Assembly (NCBI RefSeq): GCF_030733425.1
Contig: NZ_JASHIZ010000020.1
Coordinates: 24,459-88,458, forward strand
DNA: 64,000 bases
From: Roseovarius sp. MMSF_3350
Lineage (GTDB): Bacteria > Pseudomonadota > Alphaproteobacteria > Rhodobacterales > Rhodobacteraceae
Reading direction: 5' to 3'
This document shows, piece after piece, positions 43,424 to 52,739 of this stretch. The position numbers and the translations under genes were made by a program. Numbering within the stretch: position 1 is the stretch's first letter; each line of letters starts with the position of its first letter. The notes under the pieces were generated by a model, which saw only the letters and a list, made by a program, of their open reading frames with translations, made no database searches and had not been told where the DNA came from.

Positions 43424-45124
43424 TCAGTCCATCATCGAGAAGTAATTCGCCTGCCGATCCACCAGTTCTTCATGCGTGCCCGCCTCCACAATCCGGCCTT
43501 CATCGAGAACCACGATCCGGTCGGCGTGGCGGATAGTCTGTAGGCGGTGGGCGATGACGAGCGTCGTGCGCCCCTTCGACAACGTATCCAGCGCCGCCTG
43601 CACCTTGCGCTCCGTGCCCCTGTCCAACGCCGAAGTGGCCTCGTCCAGAAGCAAAATCGGGGGGTCGCGCAGGAAGACACGTGCAATGGCGACGCGCTGT
43701 TTCTGTCCGCCTGACAGCATGACGCCCCGTTCGCCCACCATCGTGTCGAGACCATCGGGCAACTCCGACACCATCTCGGACAACTGTGCCTGCTGAACGG
43801 CGTGCAGTATCTCCTCGTCCGATGCGTCAAGCCGCCCATAGGCGATGTTTTCGCGCAGGGTGCCTCCGAACAGGAAGACGTCCTGCGATACCAATCCCAC
43901 CTGCCGCCGCAGGCTGTCGAGGGTCATGTCCGCGACGGACTGGCCGTCAATCCGAACCTCGCCCGACGTCGGTGCATAAAACCGTGGAAGCAAGGCCATC
44001 AACGTACTTTTGCCCGCGCCGGACGGACCCACCAATGCAACCGTCTGGCCGGGCTCGACGGCAAGGGACACGCCGTGCAATACACCTCGCGCGCCATCGT
44101 AGGTAAAGGCAACGTCGTCGAATTCGATCCGCCCGGTCAGGTCCGGTGCGGGCCTCGCGTCCGGCGCGTCGGCGATCTCGGCCCGCTCTGCCAGCAGCGC
44201 CTGGAACCGCTGGAACCCGGCGATGCCGCGCGGATAGGTCTCGACCACCGCCGCGATCTTTTCCAGCGGGCGGAAGAACACGCCCACCAGCAGCAGGAAG
44301 GCCACGAAACTGCCCGTCGACAGCGAGCCGGAAAAGACATAGCCCGCGCCCGCCACCATCACGATCACCTGCACCGAGCGCAGCCCCATGTAGTGCAACG
44401 TGGTCAGCGCCGCCATGATGCGGTAGGCCTCCAGCTTGGTCTTGCGATAGCCGCGGTTGGCATCCGCGAAAAGTTCGCGTTCATGCGCCTCGTTGGTGAA
44501 GGCCTGCACCACGCGAATGCCGCCCAGCGTTTCCTCCAGCCGCACGTTGAACTGGCCCACCCGGCCATAGATCGCCTGCCACGCCCGGGTCATACGCCCG
44601 CCATAGACCGCCAGAAGCACCACCATCACCGGCACGATCACCGCTGTCATCAACGCCAGCGGGACGTGCAGCCACAGCATCAAGGCGAAGGCCCCGATAA
44701 AGGTCATGATCGCGATGAACAGGTCCTCGGGGCCGTGATGCGCCACCTCGCCGATCTCTTCCAGGTCCCGGGTCACGCGAGCCACCAGCTTGCCGGTCTC
44801 GGCCTTGTCGAACCAGCCCCAGTTCAGCCGGGTCAGGTGGTCGAAGGCGCGGGCGCGCATTTCCGTCTCGATGTTGATGCCCAGCTTGTGGCCCCAGTAG
44901 ATCACCACCGCCATGAGGCCTGCGTTGATCAGATACACCACCACCAGCCCGACGGCGGCCCACATGGTCAGCGCCCATTCCCCGCGCGGCAGCAGATGGT
45001 CGATGAACCCCGCCACGGCCAGCGGAAAGGCCAGCTCCAGCAAGCCCGAGATCACCGCGCAGCCGAAATCCAGCCAGAAAAGGCCCATGTGCGGGCGGTA
45101 ATACTCGAAAAACTGACGCAGCAT
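43424..45124 (-). CDS. ABC exporter (MsbA-like half transporter)
   Basis: 566 residues: six membrane helices (about 1-310), then an ATPase domain (330-566). Walker A GPSGAGKST, Q-loop LVSQDVFLFGGTLRENIAY, signature MLSGGQKQR, Walker B ILLLDEATSALD and H-loop AHRL are intact. LRENIAYGR after the Q-loop is typical of exporters of lipids, drugs or peptides. It works as a homodimer. It is a single-gene unit on the minus strand; the siderophore AraC gene lies divergent about 300 bases to the right, so a siderophore export role is possible but unproven. Confidence 0.93.
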   Translation of the reverse strand: MLRQFFEYYRPHMGLFWLDFGCAVISGLLELAFPLAVAGFIDHLLPRGEWALTMWAAVGLVVVYLINAGLMAVVIYWGHKLGINIETEMRARAFDHLTRLNWGWFDKAETGKLVARVTRDLEEIGEVAHHGPEDLFIAIMTFIGAFALMLWLHVPLALMTAVIVPVMVVLLAVYGGRMTRAWQAIYGRVGQFNVRLEETLGGIRVVQAFTNEAHERELFADANRGYRKTKLEAYRIMAALTTLHYMGLRSVQVIVMVAGAGYVFSGSLSTGSFVAFLLLVGVFFRPLEKIAAVVETYPRGIAGFQRFQALLAERAEIADAPDARPAPDLTGRIEFDDVAFTYDGARGVLHGVSLAVEPGQTVALVGPSGAGKSTLMALLPRFYAPTSGEVRIDGQSVADMTLDSLRRQVGLVSQDVFLFGGTLRENIAYGRLDASDEEILHAVQQAQLSEMVSELPDGLDTMVGERGVMLSGGQKQRVAIARVFLRDPPILLLDEATSALDRGTERKVQAALDTLSKGRTTLVIAHRLQTIRHADRIVVLDEGRIVEAGTHEELVDRQANYFSMMD

Positions 45125-45431
45125 GTGACTTCCTTCACGACCGGGGATACTGATGATCGGACCGGCAGGTGTTCCCCGCCGCCACCGTTTAGGAGAGGCG
45201 CCCGCCGTCGTCCAGTATTGCAGGTTCAGCGCTCCAGATGGGCCAGCGAAAACGCCTTTGGCGCGCGGAGTTTGGCGAGCCGCACCGGTCGCGAGCAGTC
45301 CGTCCCGACTTGTTATCGCGCAGTTTAGGCGTCATACTGCTGGCCCAAGCCATTCTGGAATGTGCGCCGGCCCCGTCCGTCGCACGCCGGATAGCCAAAT
45401 CCCGACACCTTTCATGCGGAGCCTGACCCGA
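45125..45431. other. Intergenic stretch between ABC exporter and AraC regulator
   Basis: About 300 bases that hold divergent promoters for the exporter (leftwards) and the AraC gene (rightwards). The reading frame of the AraC gene continues through it, but the composition and lack of a ribosome site argue that this part is not translated. No operator was recognised. Confidence 0.45.
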
Positions 45432-46307
45432 ATGGGCTATAGTCACGACTTTTCCGGTCAAACAGAAAAGCTGCACTGCATCCGGCCCGTCCAGTGGCGC
45501 CAGTTCGACAATGCTCTGGTGGCGCATTGGGAAGCCAGCGGAGATCGTGGCGCGACGGGGCAGTATGTCTCGGCCAATCCAAGGTTGAGCATCTTCTTTG
45601 ACGATATGAGCTCGATCTCGGCCACGACCGGGACCGGCACCGGCAGATTGGCCCGCGCGATCTTCGTGCCGGCGGGCATGGAGCTTCGAACCCGTTTTTC
45701 CAAACCGCTCAGGTTCACCCATGTCGACATTCACATGGATTACGCGTGGGCGATCCAGTTCCTGTCCGGCGCGATCCCCCGCTCCAGCGCGGTCGAGGTA
45801 TTGGATAACCCGGTCGAGCGCGACGACGTCACGGATATCGAGCCGCTGGCGCGACTGCTGGTCAAGGAAATAGCGAACCCCACCAGGCACGCGCTTTTCG
45901 TCGAAAGCCTTGTGAATTGCCTGATTACGGCCTTGCTGGACATGGACCAGCAAAGCACGGAAACCGGCAACGCCCGCTTGACCGCCGCGCAGATGCGTCG
46001 GGTCGCACTGCGCGTGGAAGAAGCGCGTGGTCACAGGCTCAGCATCGCGCAGATGGCCGAGGCGGTGAACCTTTCGGAAAGCTGGTTCTCGCTGGTGTTC
46101 AAGAATACGACCGGCATGTCGCCGCACCAGTGGCATTTGAACAAGCGGCTTGAACAAGCGCGGAACCTTCTGACCGAGACCGATCTTAGCGTGGCGGACA
46201 TCGCGGACCGGTTGGGCTTTTCCGATCAGGCCCACCTGACCCGCGCGTTTCGCCAGCTTGTCGGCAAAACGCCCGGAACCTGGCGGCGAGACCAGAGGAA
46301 GGGCTGA
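45432..46307 (+). CDS. AraC-family regulator, siderophore type
   Basis: 291 residues. N-terminal ligand or partner domain (about 1-185) and C-terminal double HTH (about 190-290): ALRVEEARGHRLSIAQMAEAVNLSESWFSLVFKNTTGMSPHQWH and VADIADRLGFSDQAHLTRAFRQLVGKTPG. The start is ambiguous: ATG 45432 (MGYSHDF, weak GGAG upstream) or ATG 45414. It converges on the TonB receptor gene, stopping 56 bases from it. Position in a siderophore island points to siderophore-responsive activation like PchR, which is inference. Confidence 0.88.
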   Translation: MGYSHDFSGQTEKLHCIRPVQWRQFDNALVAHWEASGDRGATGQYVSANPRLSIFFDDMSSISATTGTGTGRLARAIFVPAGMELRTRFSKPLRFTHVDIHMDYAWAIQFLSGAIPRSSAVEVLDNPVERDDVTDIEPLARLLVKEIANPTRHALFVESLVNCLITALLDMDQQSTETGNARLTAAQMRRVALRVEEARGHRLSIAQMAEAVNLSESWFSLVFKNTTGMSPHQWHLNKRLEQARNLLTETDLSVADIADRLGFSDQAHLTRAFRQLVGKTPGTWRRDQRKG

Positions 46308-46363
46308 CCGGCAGAGGGGGCCGCGGCAGCGAGATTGCCCCTGCCGCCGATGGGCCTGACTGG

Positions 46364-48496
46364 TTACCAACTGCGGCGCAGGGAGGCCGTGATTGTCCGG
46401 CCCTGATTGTAGTAATCCGCCGTTCCCCGTCCCACGACATACTGCTCATCAAAGATATTGCTGAGATTGACCTGCAGTTCCGTGTTCTCGGCCAACTCGT
46501 ACGAGAAAGACGCGTCGAACAGGAACTGGTCCGGGCTTTTGCCATTGTTGTTGTAAGCGTTGTAATAATAGCTGCCGACATAACGCGCACCGAGGCCCAC
46601 GGACATGTCTCCCAGCGATCCGGCGGTCGGCAGGTCATAGGTCAGCCACAGCGAGGCCATGTGCTCGGGCACCGACGCAAACTGGTTTCCGTCCACCGTC
46701 ACGCCTCGGACATTGCCGCGAACGAACTCGGAATCCTGGTAGCTGTAGCCACCGGAAAGGGTCAAACCCCGGGCCAGTTCGGCGCGCGCTTCCAGTTCCA
46801 GGCCGCGAACGCGGGATTCACCGATGGTCTGTCGCTCGATCACGCCGCTGGGCAGGACAACCGGCACCACCACGTTCTTTTTGGTAAGATCAAAAAGCGA
46901 CGCGGTGAACAGCGCGTTGATGCTCTCGGGCTGGTACTTGAGGCCGATCTCGTATTGCTCGCCGCGTTCAGGATCGGTGCCGATCGAGGGTGGCGCGACC
47001 GACTGGACATAACTGGCATAAGTCGAGATTTCGTCCGTGACTTTGTAGGTCAACGCACCCCGCCATGAGGTTTCCGAGAAATCGGCGCTTGTCGTCGTAG
47101 CCGCAAGTCGATCGGTGTTGGTGATGTCCAGCCAGTCGTGCCGCACGCCCGCCGTCACGATGAACCGGTCCGCGAAAGACAGGTTCTGCTGCAGAAAGAT
47201 CGATTGCGTGGCAAAGTCATTGGCCTGCACGCTGTAGGGTACGAGCCCGGTGGGCGCGCCGGTATAGACCGGGTTGTCGACATCGATCGGCGTGTAGGCC
47301 CCGAAGATCGACGCACTGGTGGTCGACGCGTCACGAAATTCCAGCCCGGCCAGCGTGCTGCTGTCGACACTGCCGAAGCTGGTGTCGTATTGCAGGATCA
47401 CGTTGCCGATCACCTCTTCGGCGGTGCTGTCGGTCCCGAAGTAGAAACGGTCGACCATCGTCCCGACGCGGGCCGCGTTGTCGGAGATGTAGACATAGGC
47501 GAAGTCGTCGGTGAGATCGCTGTAACGAAGGTTCGCGTTCAGCCGCAGACCGTTGCGGAAATCGTGCTGGAACCCGGCCGCCACGGTCAGTCGCTCGACA
47601 TCGTGATAATTGAAACCCGGCTCACCGAAGAACTGGCTGCGGTCGTATTCCCGGTCTATCGGGTAACCGCCGCTGTTCGGTGTGGAGTCGCGGTCGAGAT
47701 AATCCACCGTGAAGGTCAGCTTGGTATCCTCGCTGGGCGACCATGCGAAAGATCCGAGCAGGAACGTCTCGTCGTCCCGGGAGAAATCATAGTCCAGCTC
47801 TGAGTCCTGCACCTTTCCCACGAAACGGTAGGCCAGCGTCCGGTCGTCGTTCAGGACATCGCCGAAGTCGAAGCCCAGTTCGGTGTGATTGTTGGTGCCG
47901 TAAGAGCCGTAAACCTCGCCGAACCGTTCGAATTTCGGCGTCTTGGTCACGAAATTGAGGGTGCCGCCGGGATCGGACGTTCCAAAAAGGGTAGAGTTGC
48001 CGCCCTTCATCACCTCGACCCGTTCGAACGCATATGGTTCCTCGCGCACGCCGCGCATCGACCCCAAGGTCAAGCCGTCGCGATAGGTCGAGGCTTGAAA
48101 CCCTCGCACGAGGTAGTAGTCGTTGCGATCGTCGGTCCCGTAATAATCGGTGACGATGCCGGGGGTATATTCCAGCAGGTCTTCCACCTTATCGACGTTG
48201 CGCTCTTCGAATTCCTTTTGCGTGATGACCGACACCGACGCGGGCGTGTCAAGAACGCTGGTCGCAACCTTGCCGCCGGTCCAAAGCTCCTTGGCGATGG
48301 TCGAATTGGCGTCGTCATCCGCCTCGGCGCCGGCATCGACGAAAATCGTTCCAAGCCGGTAGGGTTCGCCGCCGGTGCCGTCCTGCGCCGTGGCTGCCAA
48401 CGGGAATGCCACCAGCGCCGTGCAGCCAAGGAGTGCCGCGGTCGCGCGGGCCGGGCCTGGATAAGATGATCGGTGTTTTCTCAAGAGTGCCCCCAT
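46364..48496 (-). CDS. TonB-dependent siderophore receptor
   Basis: 710 residues. Signal peptide (cut near AATAQ about 38), TonB-plug domain (about 85-200: DTPASVSVITQKEFEERN, VEDLLEYTPGIV, RGFQASTYRDGL, FERVEVMKGGNSTLFGTSDPGGTLNFVTKTP) and an outer-membrane beta-barrel ending with aromatic Trp (SLRRSW), as needed for Bam recognition. Ferrichrome/coprogen-type receptors share GGTLN. Start ATG 48496 (MGALLRKHRSS) follows GGAAG; the frame runs back to 48952 but overlaps the promoter zone. Takes ferric siderophore across the outer membrane; the divergent operon handles the inner membrane. Confidence 0.94.
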   Translation of the reverse strand: MGALLRKHRSSYPGPARATAALLGCTALVAFPLAATAQDGTGGEPYRLGTIFVDAGAEADDDANSTIAKELWTGGKVATSVLDTPASVSVITQKEFEERNVDKVEDLLEYTPGIVTDYYGTDDRNDYYLVRGFQASTYRDGLTLGSMRGVREEPYAFERVEVMKGGNSTLFGTSDPGGTLNFVTKTPKFERFGEVYGSYGTNNHTELGFDFGDVLNDDRTLAYRFVGKVQDSELDYDFSRDDETFLLGSFAWSPSEDTKLTFTVDYLDRDSTPNSGGYPIDREYDRSQFFGEPGFNYHDVERLTVAAGFQHDFRNGLRLNANLRYSDLTDDFAYVYISDNAARVGTMVDRFYFGTDSTAEEVIGNVILQYDTSFGSVDSSTLAGLEFRDASTTSASIFGAYTPIDVDNPVYTGAPTGLVPYSVQANDFATQSIFLQQNLSFADRFIVTAGVRHDWLDITNTDRLAATTTSADFSETSWRGALTYKVTDEISTYASYVQSVAPPSIGTDPERGEQYEIGLKYQPESINALFTASLFDLTKKNVVVPVVLPSGVIERQTIGESRVRGLELEARAELARGLTLSGGYSYQDSEFVRGNVRGVTVDGNQFASVPEHMASLWLTYDLPTAGSLGDMSVGLGARYVGSYYYNAYNNNGKSPDQFLFDASFSYELAENTELQVNLSNIFDEQYVVGRGTADYYNQGRTITASLRRSW

Positions 48497-48851
48497 GGCG
48501 TGCTTCCATTCTTCTGACGTTTCTTGCGTGCTGGCGTGCTGGCGTGCTGTGTACCGCGACGTTGCGATGGCGCTGCAGGCACCCGCCGTCGTGCTCGGAT
48601 TCCCGCTGGCTGTTCGTTGCCAAATCCCTGCCCGGATGCGTCCGGTCGGGTCAGGCGTCGACGGGACATAGCGCAGGATCATGCGAAGATGTATTGTATA
48701 TTCCGATTGTTTTTGTCGGATTCTCTTTAAAATTGATAAATTTTGTCGGATATGGCGGTTCGGACCCCTTGCCCTGCTTGACGGCGCGAAGCGGAAACGA
48801 CTAGCCGGAGGCAGTTCTTGTCCCCGCAGCGAACGGAGGCTTTGGAAACCA
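48497..48851. promoter_or_regulatory. Divergent iron-uptake control region with repeats
   Basis: 355 bases between two divergent siderophore genes. An 11-base direct repeat TTTTGTCGGAT occurs at 48711-48721 and 48741-48751, exactly 30 bases apart. Between them is the inverted repeat AAAATT-GATA-AATTTT (48729-48744). This AT-rich cluster is the best candidate for an iron-responsive operator (Fur, Irr or RirA in this group), but it does not match a consensus I can state. Confidence 0.5.
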
Positions 48852-49841
48852 GTGTTCAAATTTATGGAAACGTGCGTCGCCGTCCTTGTTATTTGGCTCG
48901 GCGCAGCGCTCGTGGCACCCGCGACCGCACAGGAATTTCCGCTTACGATCAATCATGCCTTCGGCACAACGACGGTGCCGTCGCGACCGGAACGCGTGGC
49001 GACTGTCGCCTGGGCCAACCACGAGGTGCCACTGGCGTTGGGGATCGTGCCGGTCGGATTTGCACGGGCCAATTTTGGAGACGACGACGGTGACGGGATC
49101 CTCCCTTGGGTCGCCGAACGCTTGGAGGCGCTGGGTGCCGAAACGCCGGTGTTGTTCGACGAAGGCGACGGCATCGACTTCGAGGCGGTGGCGGCCACTC
49201 GTCCCGACATCATCCTCGCGGCCTATTCCGGCCTGTCGCAATCCGAGTATGACATCCTGAGCAGGATCGCCCCGACGATTGCCTACACGGACGGGCCCTG
49301 GTCGACCGGCTGGCGCGAGATGATCCGCCTGAATGCCGCCGGGCTTGGCATGGCGACCGAAGGCGACGCCCTCGTGGCCGATATCGAGTCGCAGATCGCC
49401 GCGATGTCCGCTCGCCACCCCGAAATCGCCGGGAAGAGCGCGATGTTCGTCACGCATCTCGATGTCCGGGATCTGAGCGTGATCCGCTTCTATTCCGCCA
49501 ACGATCCGCGTGTCCGCTTCCTCGAAGATCTCGGCCTGACCTCGCCGCAGGCCGTCACGGACGCCACCGAACCAGGGCGTTATGCGGGAGAAGTGAGCGC
49601 CGAGAAGATCGACGTTTTTGATGACGTCGATATCGTTGTGACCTATGGCGGCGAGACCCTGATGGAGCGGGTCGCGGAAAACCCGCTGACCTCGCGGATG
49701 AAGACGGTCAAGACCGGGGCGGTCGTGCTGTTGGGAAACGATCCGGTGGGCACAGCCGCCAACCCCACCCCCCTGTCGATCCCCTTCGTGCTTGAAGACT
49801 ACGTCGCAAGGCTGGCGGACGCGGCGCGCAAGGCAGAATGA
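48852..49841 (+). CDS. Siderophore ABC transporter, periplasmic binding protein
   Basis: 329 residues. Signal peptide (VAVLVIWLGAALVAPATAQ) then a FecB/BtuF-type domain: NHAFGTTTVPSRPERVATVAW, LGIVPVGFARANFG, DIILAAYSGLSQSEYDILSRIAPTIAY. Binds ferric siderophore in the periplasm. Start at GTG 48852 (adds FK to the leader) or ATG 48864; both precede the signal peptide, and GTG has the nearer GGAA. The stop overlaps the permease start (ATGA). First gene of a four-gene importer plus reductase operon. Confidence 0.92.
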   Translation: MFKFMETCVAVLVIWLGAALVAPATAQEFPLTINHAFGTTTVPSRPERVATVAWANHEVPLALGIVPVGFARANFGDDDGDGILPWVAERLEALGAETPVLFDEGDGIDFEAVAATRPDIILAAYSGLSQSEYDILSRIAPTIAYTDGPWSTGWREMIRLNAAGLGMATEGDALVADIESQIAAMSARHPEIAGKSAMFVTHLDVRDLSVIRFYSANDPRVRFLEDLGLTSPQAVTDATEPGRYAGEVSAEKIDVFDDVDIVVTYGGETLMERVAENPLTSRMKTVKTGAVVLLGNDPVGTAANPTPLSIPFVLEDYVARLADAARKAE

Positions 49842-50878
49842 CCGACGCTGTCCCCACTGAGGCGGGGTTTGCAGCCATGCGGCGCACCCGGAGCAGCCGG
49901 CTTGCCTGGTTGATCGTCGTCCTGGTGGTTCTTGGCATGGCCTGCATCGTGTCGGTCAGCCTGGGCACGCGCGCGGTCGGATGGGGCGATATCCTGGCAG
50001 GCGTCACAGGCTCCACCGAAACGATTGGGCAGGCGGTCGTGGCCGTTCGAGTGCCCCGCACGATGCTCGCGGTCCTCGCCGGGGCCGCGCTTGGGCTGGC
50101 CGGAGCCGTCATGCAGGGTGTCACCCGCAACCCGCTGGCAGATCCCGGCATACTGGGCGTCAATGCGGGTGCGGCGATGGCCGTGGTGATTGGCATCGCG
50201 TGGTTCGGAATGCAGACACTCGACGCGTTTCTCTGGACCGCAATCTTCGGGGCCGGACTGGCCTCCTGTTTCGTCTATGCAATGGGGTCGCTCGGTCGGG
50301 GCGGCGCGACACCGCTGAAACTGGCGCTGGCCGGGGCGGCGACGGCCATTGCAACATCCTCGTTCACAATCGCGATCATCCTGCCGCGCAACGATATCGC
50401 CGGGGGTGTGCGATCCTGGCAGGTCGGCGGGATCGGCGGTGCCAGTTTCGACGCCATCCTGCCGTGCCTGCCCATCCTGCTGGCCGGTCTGATCCTGTGC
50501 CTGCTGTCCGCCCGCAGCCTGAACCTGCTGGCTCTGGGCGACGATTCGGCGGCCGGGCTGGGCGCGAACGTGGTAGTGGCGCGGGCGAGTGCGGCACTTG
50601 GGGCTGTGCTGCTTTGCGGGGCGACAACCGCCATCTGCGGGCCGATCGGTTTCGTCGGGCTGGTCGTGCCGCACGTCTGCCGGCTGCTTGTAGGCGTGGA
50701 CCACCGCTGGCTCCTGCCGTTTGCGGCTCTGACGGGTGCGATCCTTCTGATCGGCGCGGACGTACTTGGGCGCATCGTCGCGCGTCCCTCCGAGATGGAT
50801 GTGGGGATCGTCACGGCCTTTATCGGCGCGCCGGTCTTCATCTGGATCGTGCGCAAACGGCGGGTTCGCGACCTGTGA
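49838..50878 (+). CDS. FecCD-family siderophore ABC permease
   Basis: 346 residues, about 9-10 helices. FecCD marks: RVPRTMLAVLAGAALGLAGAVMQGVTRNPLADPGILGVNAGA and GPIGFVGLVVPHVCRLLVG; the latter forms the coupling region with the ATPase. Works as a pair with the permease that overlaps its stop by 4 bases (GTGA). Inner membrane. Confidence 0.95.
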   Translation: MTDAVPTEAGFAAMRRTRSSRLAWLIVVLVVLGMACIVSVSLGTRAVGWGDILAGVTGSTETIGQAVVAVRVPRTMLAVLAGAALGLAGAVMQGVTRNPLADPGILGVNAGAAMAVVIGIAWFGMQTLDAFLWTAIFGAGLASCFVYAMGSLGRGGATPLKLALAGAATAIATSSFTIAIILPRNDIAGGVRSWQVGGIGGASFDAILPCLPILLAGLILCLLSARSLNLLALGDDSAAGLGANVVVARASAALGAVLLCGATTAICGPIGFVGLVVPHVCRLLVGVDHRWLLPFAALTGAILLIGADVLGRIVARPSEMDVGIVTAFIGAPVFIWIVRKRRVRDL

Positions 50879-51921
50879 GCGATCTTGCGCATAAAGACGG
50901 GACCACGTGGATCGCGGCGCGACGCCTGTCGCGACGAAGGGCCCGCTTGCAGCTTGTCGCCCTCATGATGGGCCTCCTCGTCGCGGGCGTCGGGTTGACG
51001 CTGGTCACCGGCCCGACCATGACCCCGCCATCGGATCTTCTGCGCGTGCTGTCCGGGCACGATGTGCCCGGCGCAAGTTTCAGCATCCTGGAACTGCGCC
51101 TGCCCCGCGCGACGCTGTCGATCCTTGCCGGAATGAGCTTCGGTCTTGGCGGTGTAATCTTCCAGACACTGCTGCGCAATCCACTGGCCAGCCCCGACAT
51201 CATCGGCATCAGCGCCGGGGCCAGCGCGGCGGCCGTGTTCGCCATCGTCGTCCTGGGATGGAGCGGGCTGGCCGTCTCGGTCGCCGCGGTCGTTGCCGGG
51301 ATGATCGTGGCCCTGCTGATCTACCTGCTGGCCTGGCGTGACGGAGTGTCCGGCGCACGATTGATCCTGATCGGCATCGGGATTTCTGCCATGCTCGACA
51401 GCATGATAGCCTATGTCCTGTCGCGTGCCCCGGCGTGGTCGCTGCAGGACGCCTTGCGCTGGCTGACCGGAAGCGTCAACGGCGCAACCTTGTCCGAGAC
51501 GCTCCCCGTTCTGCTGTCGCTGGTCCTGCTGGGCGGACCGCTTTTGGCCCGGCGCGACAATCTGGAGGCGATGCGGCTTGGCGATGACGCCGCCGCCGCC
51601 CTCGGCGTGCCGCTGCGTTTCGAAAAGCTCGTGCTGGTCATGGCCGCCGTCGGGCTGATCGCGGTGGCCACGGCGGTTTCCGGCCCGGTCGCCTTCGTCG
51701 CGTTTCTTTCGGGGCCGATTGCCGCGCGTATTGCCGGCACCGGACGGACGCCCTTGCTGGCCTCCACCCTGGTGGGGGCATTGCTTGTCCTGCTGGGCGA
51801 TTACGCAGGCCAGCACCTTCTGGCGGGGCGCTATCCCGTGGGCGTCATCACCGGGGCCCTTGGCGCGCCATATCTCGTCTATCTGATCATCAGATCCCAC
51901 CGCAGCGGAGGCGGCTCATGA
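50875..51921 (+). CDS. FecCD-family siderophore ABC permease
   Basis: 348 residues from GTG 50875, overlapping the previous stop; the long frame to the left of it (49981 on) is a shadow of that permease. Features: LRLPRATLSILAGMSFGLGGVIFQTLLRNPLASPDIIGISAGAS, and GPVAFVAFLSGPIAARIAG. About 9-10 helices. The gene ends with an ATGA overlap with the ATPase. Confidence 0.94.
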   Translation: MSDLAHKDGTTWIAARRLSRRRARLQLVALMMGLLVAGVGLTLVTGPTMTPPSDLLRVLSGHDVPGASFSILELRLPRATLSILAGMSFGLGGVIFQTLLRNPLASPDIIGISAGASAAAVFAIVVLGWSGLAVSVAAVVAGMIVALLIYLLAWRDGVSGARLILIGIGISAMLDSMIAYVLSRAPAWSLQDALRWLTGSVNGATLSETLPVLLSLVLLGGPLLARRDNLEAMRLGDDAAAALGVPLRFEKLVLVMAAVGLIAVATAVSGPVAFVAFLSGPIAARIAGTGRTPLLASTLVGALLVLLGDYAGQHLLAGRYPVGVITGALGAPYLVYLIIRSHRSGGGS

Positions 51922-52739
51922 GCACACTGCACGTCGCAGCACTGGAGGCCGGATACGGCACGCGAAAGATCCTGACCGGCCTCGACGTGACGGTGCCTCC
52001 GGGGGCCATATCCGCGATTGTCGGGGCCAACGCCTGCGGCAAGTCCACGCTTCTGCGGTGTCTCGCGCGGCTGTTGCGGCCAAGCGCCGGGCAGGTCGTG
52101 CTCGATGGCCGCTCGGTGCGCGATATCCCGACACGCGAGCTGGCCCGCCGGATGGGTCTTTTGCCGCAATCGCCCATCGCCCCGGACGGGATCACCGTGG
52201 CGGACCTCGTCAGCCACGGCCGCCATCCGCATCAGGGTATTCTGTCGCGCTGGACCCGTGCCGATGACGTCGCGATTGCCGCGGCGTTGGAGGCGACCCG
52301 AACCACCGACATTGCCGACCGCGAGGTCGACCAGCTGTCTGGCGGACAGCGCCAGCGGGTCTGGATCGCCATGGCCCTGGCGCAGGAAACGGATATATTG
52401 CTGCTCGACGAACCGACGACCTTCCTGGATATCGCGCACCAGGTCGAAATTCTGGATCTGCTGGTCGATCTTAACCAAGCGCGTGGCACGACCATCGTCA
52501 TGGTCCTGCACGACCTCAATCTTGCCGCGCGTTATGCCGACCACCTTGTTGCACTCCGTCGCGGCAAGGTACATGCGTCCGGCGCGCCCGAACTGGTTCT
52601 GACCGAACCCATGGTGCAAGAAGTTTTCGGTGTGGCCTGCCGCATTATCCCGGATCCCACTTCCGGAAAACCGGTCATGTTGCCCATAGGCCGACATTTC
52701 GCAGAACCTGCGCCCACGACGAAAGGGATCGCATCGTGA
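51918..52739 (+). CDS. Siderophore ABC transporter ATP-binding protein
   Basis: 273 residues, FecE/FhuC-type ATPase. Walker A GANACGKST (about 36-44), Q-loop LLPQSPIAPDGITVADLV, signature LSGGQRQRVWIA, Walker B ILLLDEPTTFLD, and H-loop LHDLNLA. PQ-P-x-GITV before the helical domain is typical of the iron-complex importers. The ATG overlaps the previous stop and the gene's own end overlaps the next GTG, so four genes are translationally coupled. Confidence 0.96.
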   Translation: MSTLHVAALEAGYGTRKILTGLDVTVPPGAISAIVGANACGKSTLLRCLARLLRPSAGQVVLDGRSVRDIPTRELARRMGLLPQSPIAPDGITVADLVSHGRHPHQGILSRWTRADDVAIAAALEATRTTDIADREVDQLSGGQRQRVWIAMALAQETDILLLDEPTTFLDIAHQVEILDLLVDLNQARGTTIVMVLHDLNLAARYADHLVALRRGKVHASGAPELVLTEPMVQEVFGVACRIIPDPTSGKPVMLPIGRHFAEPAPTTKGIAS

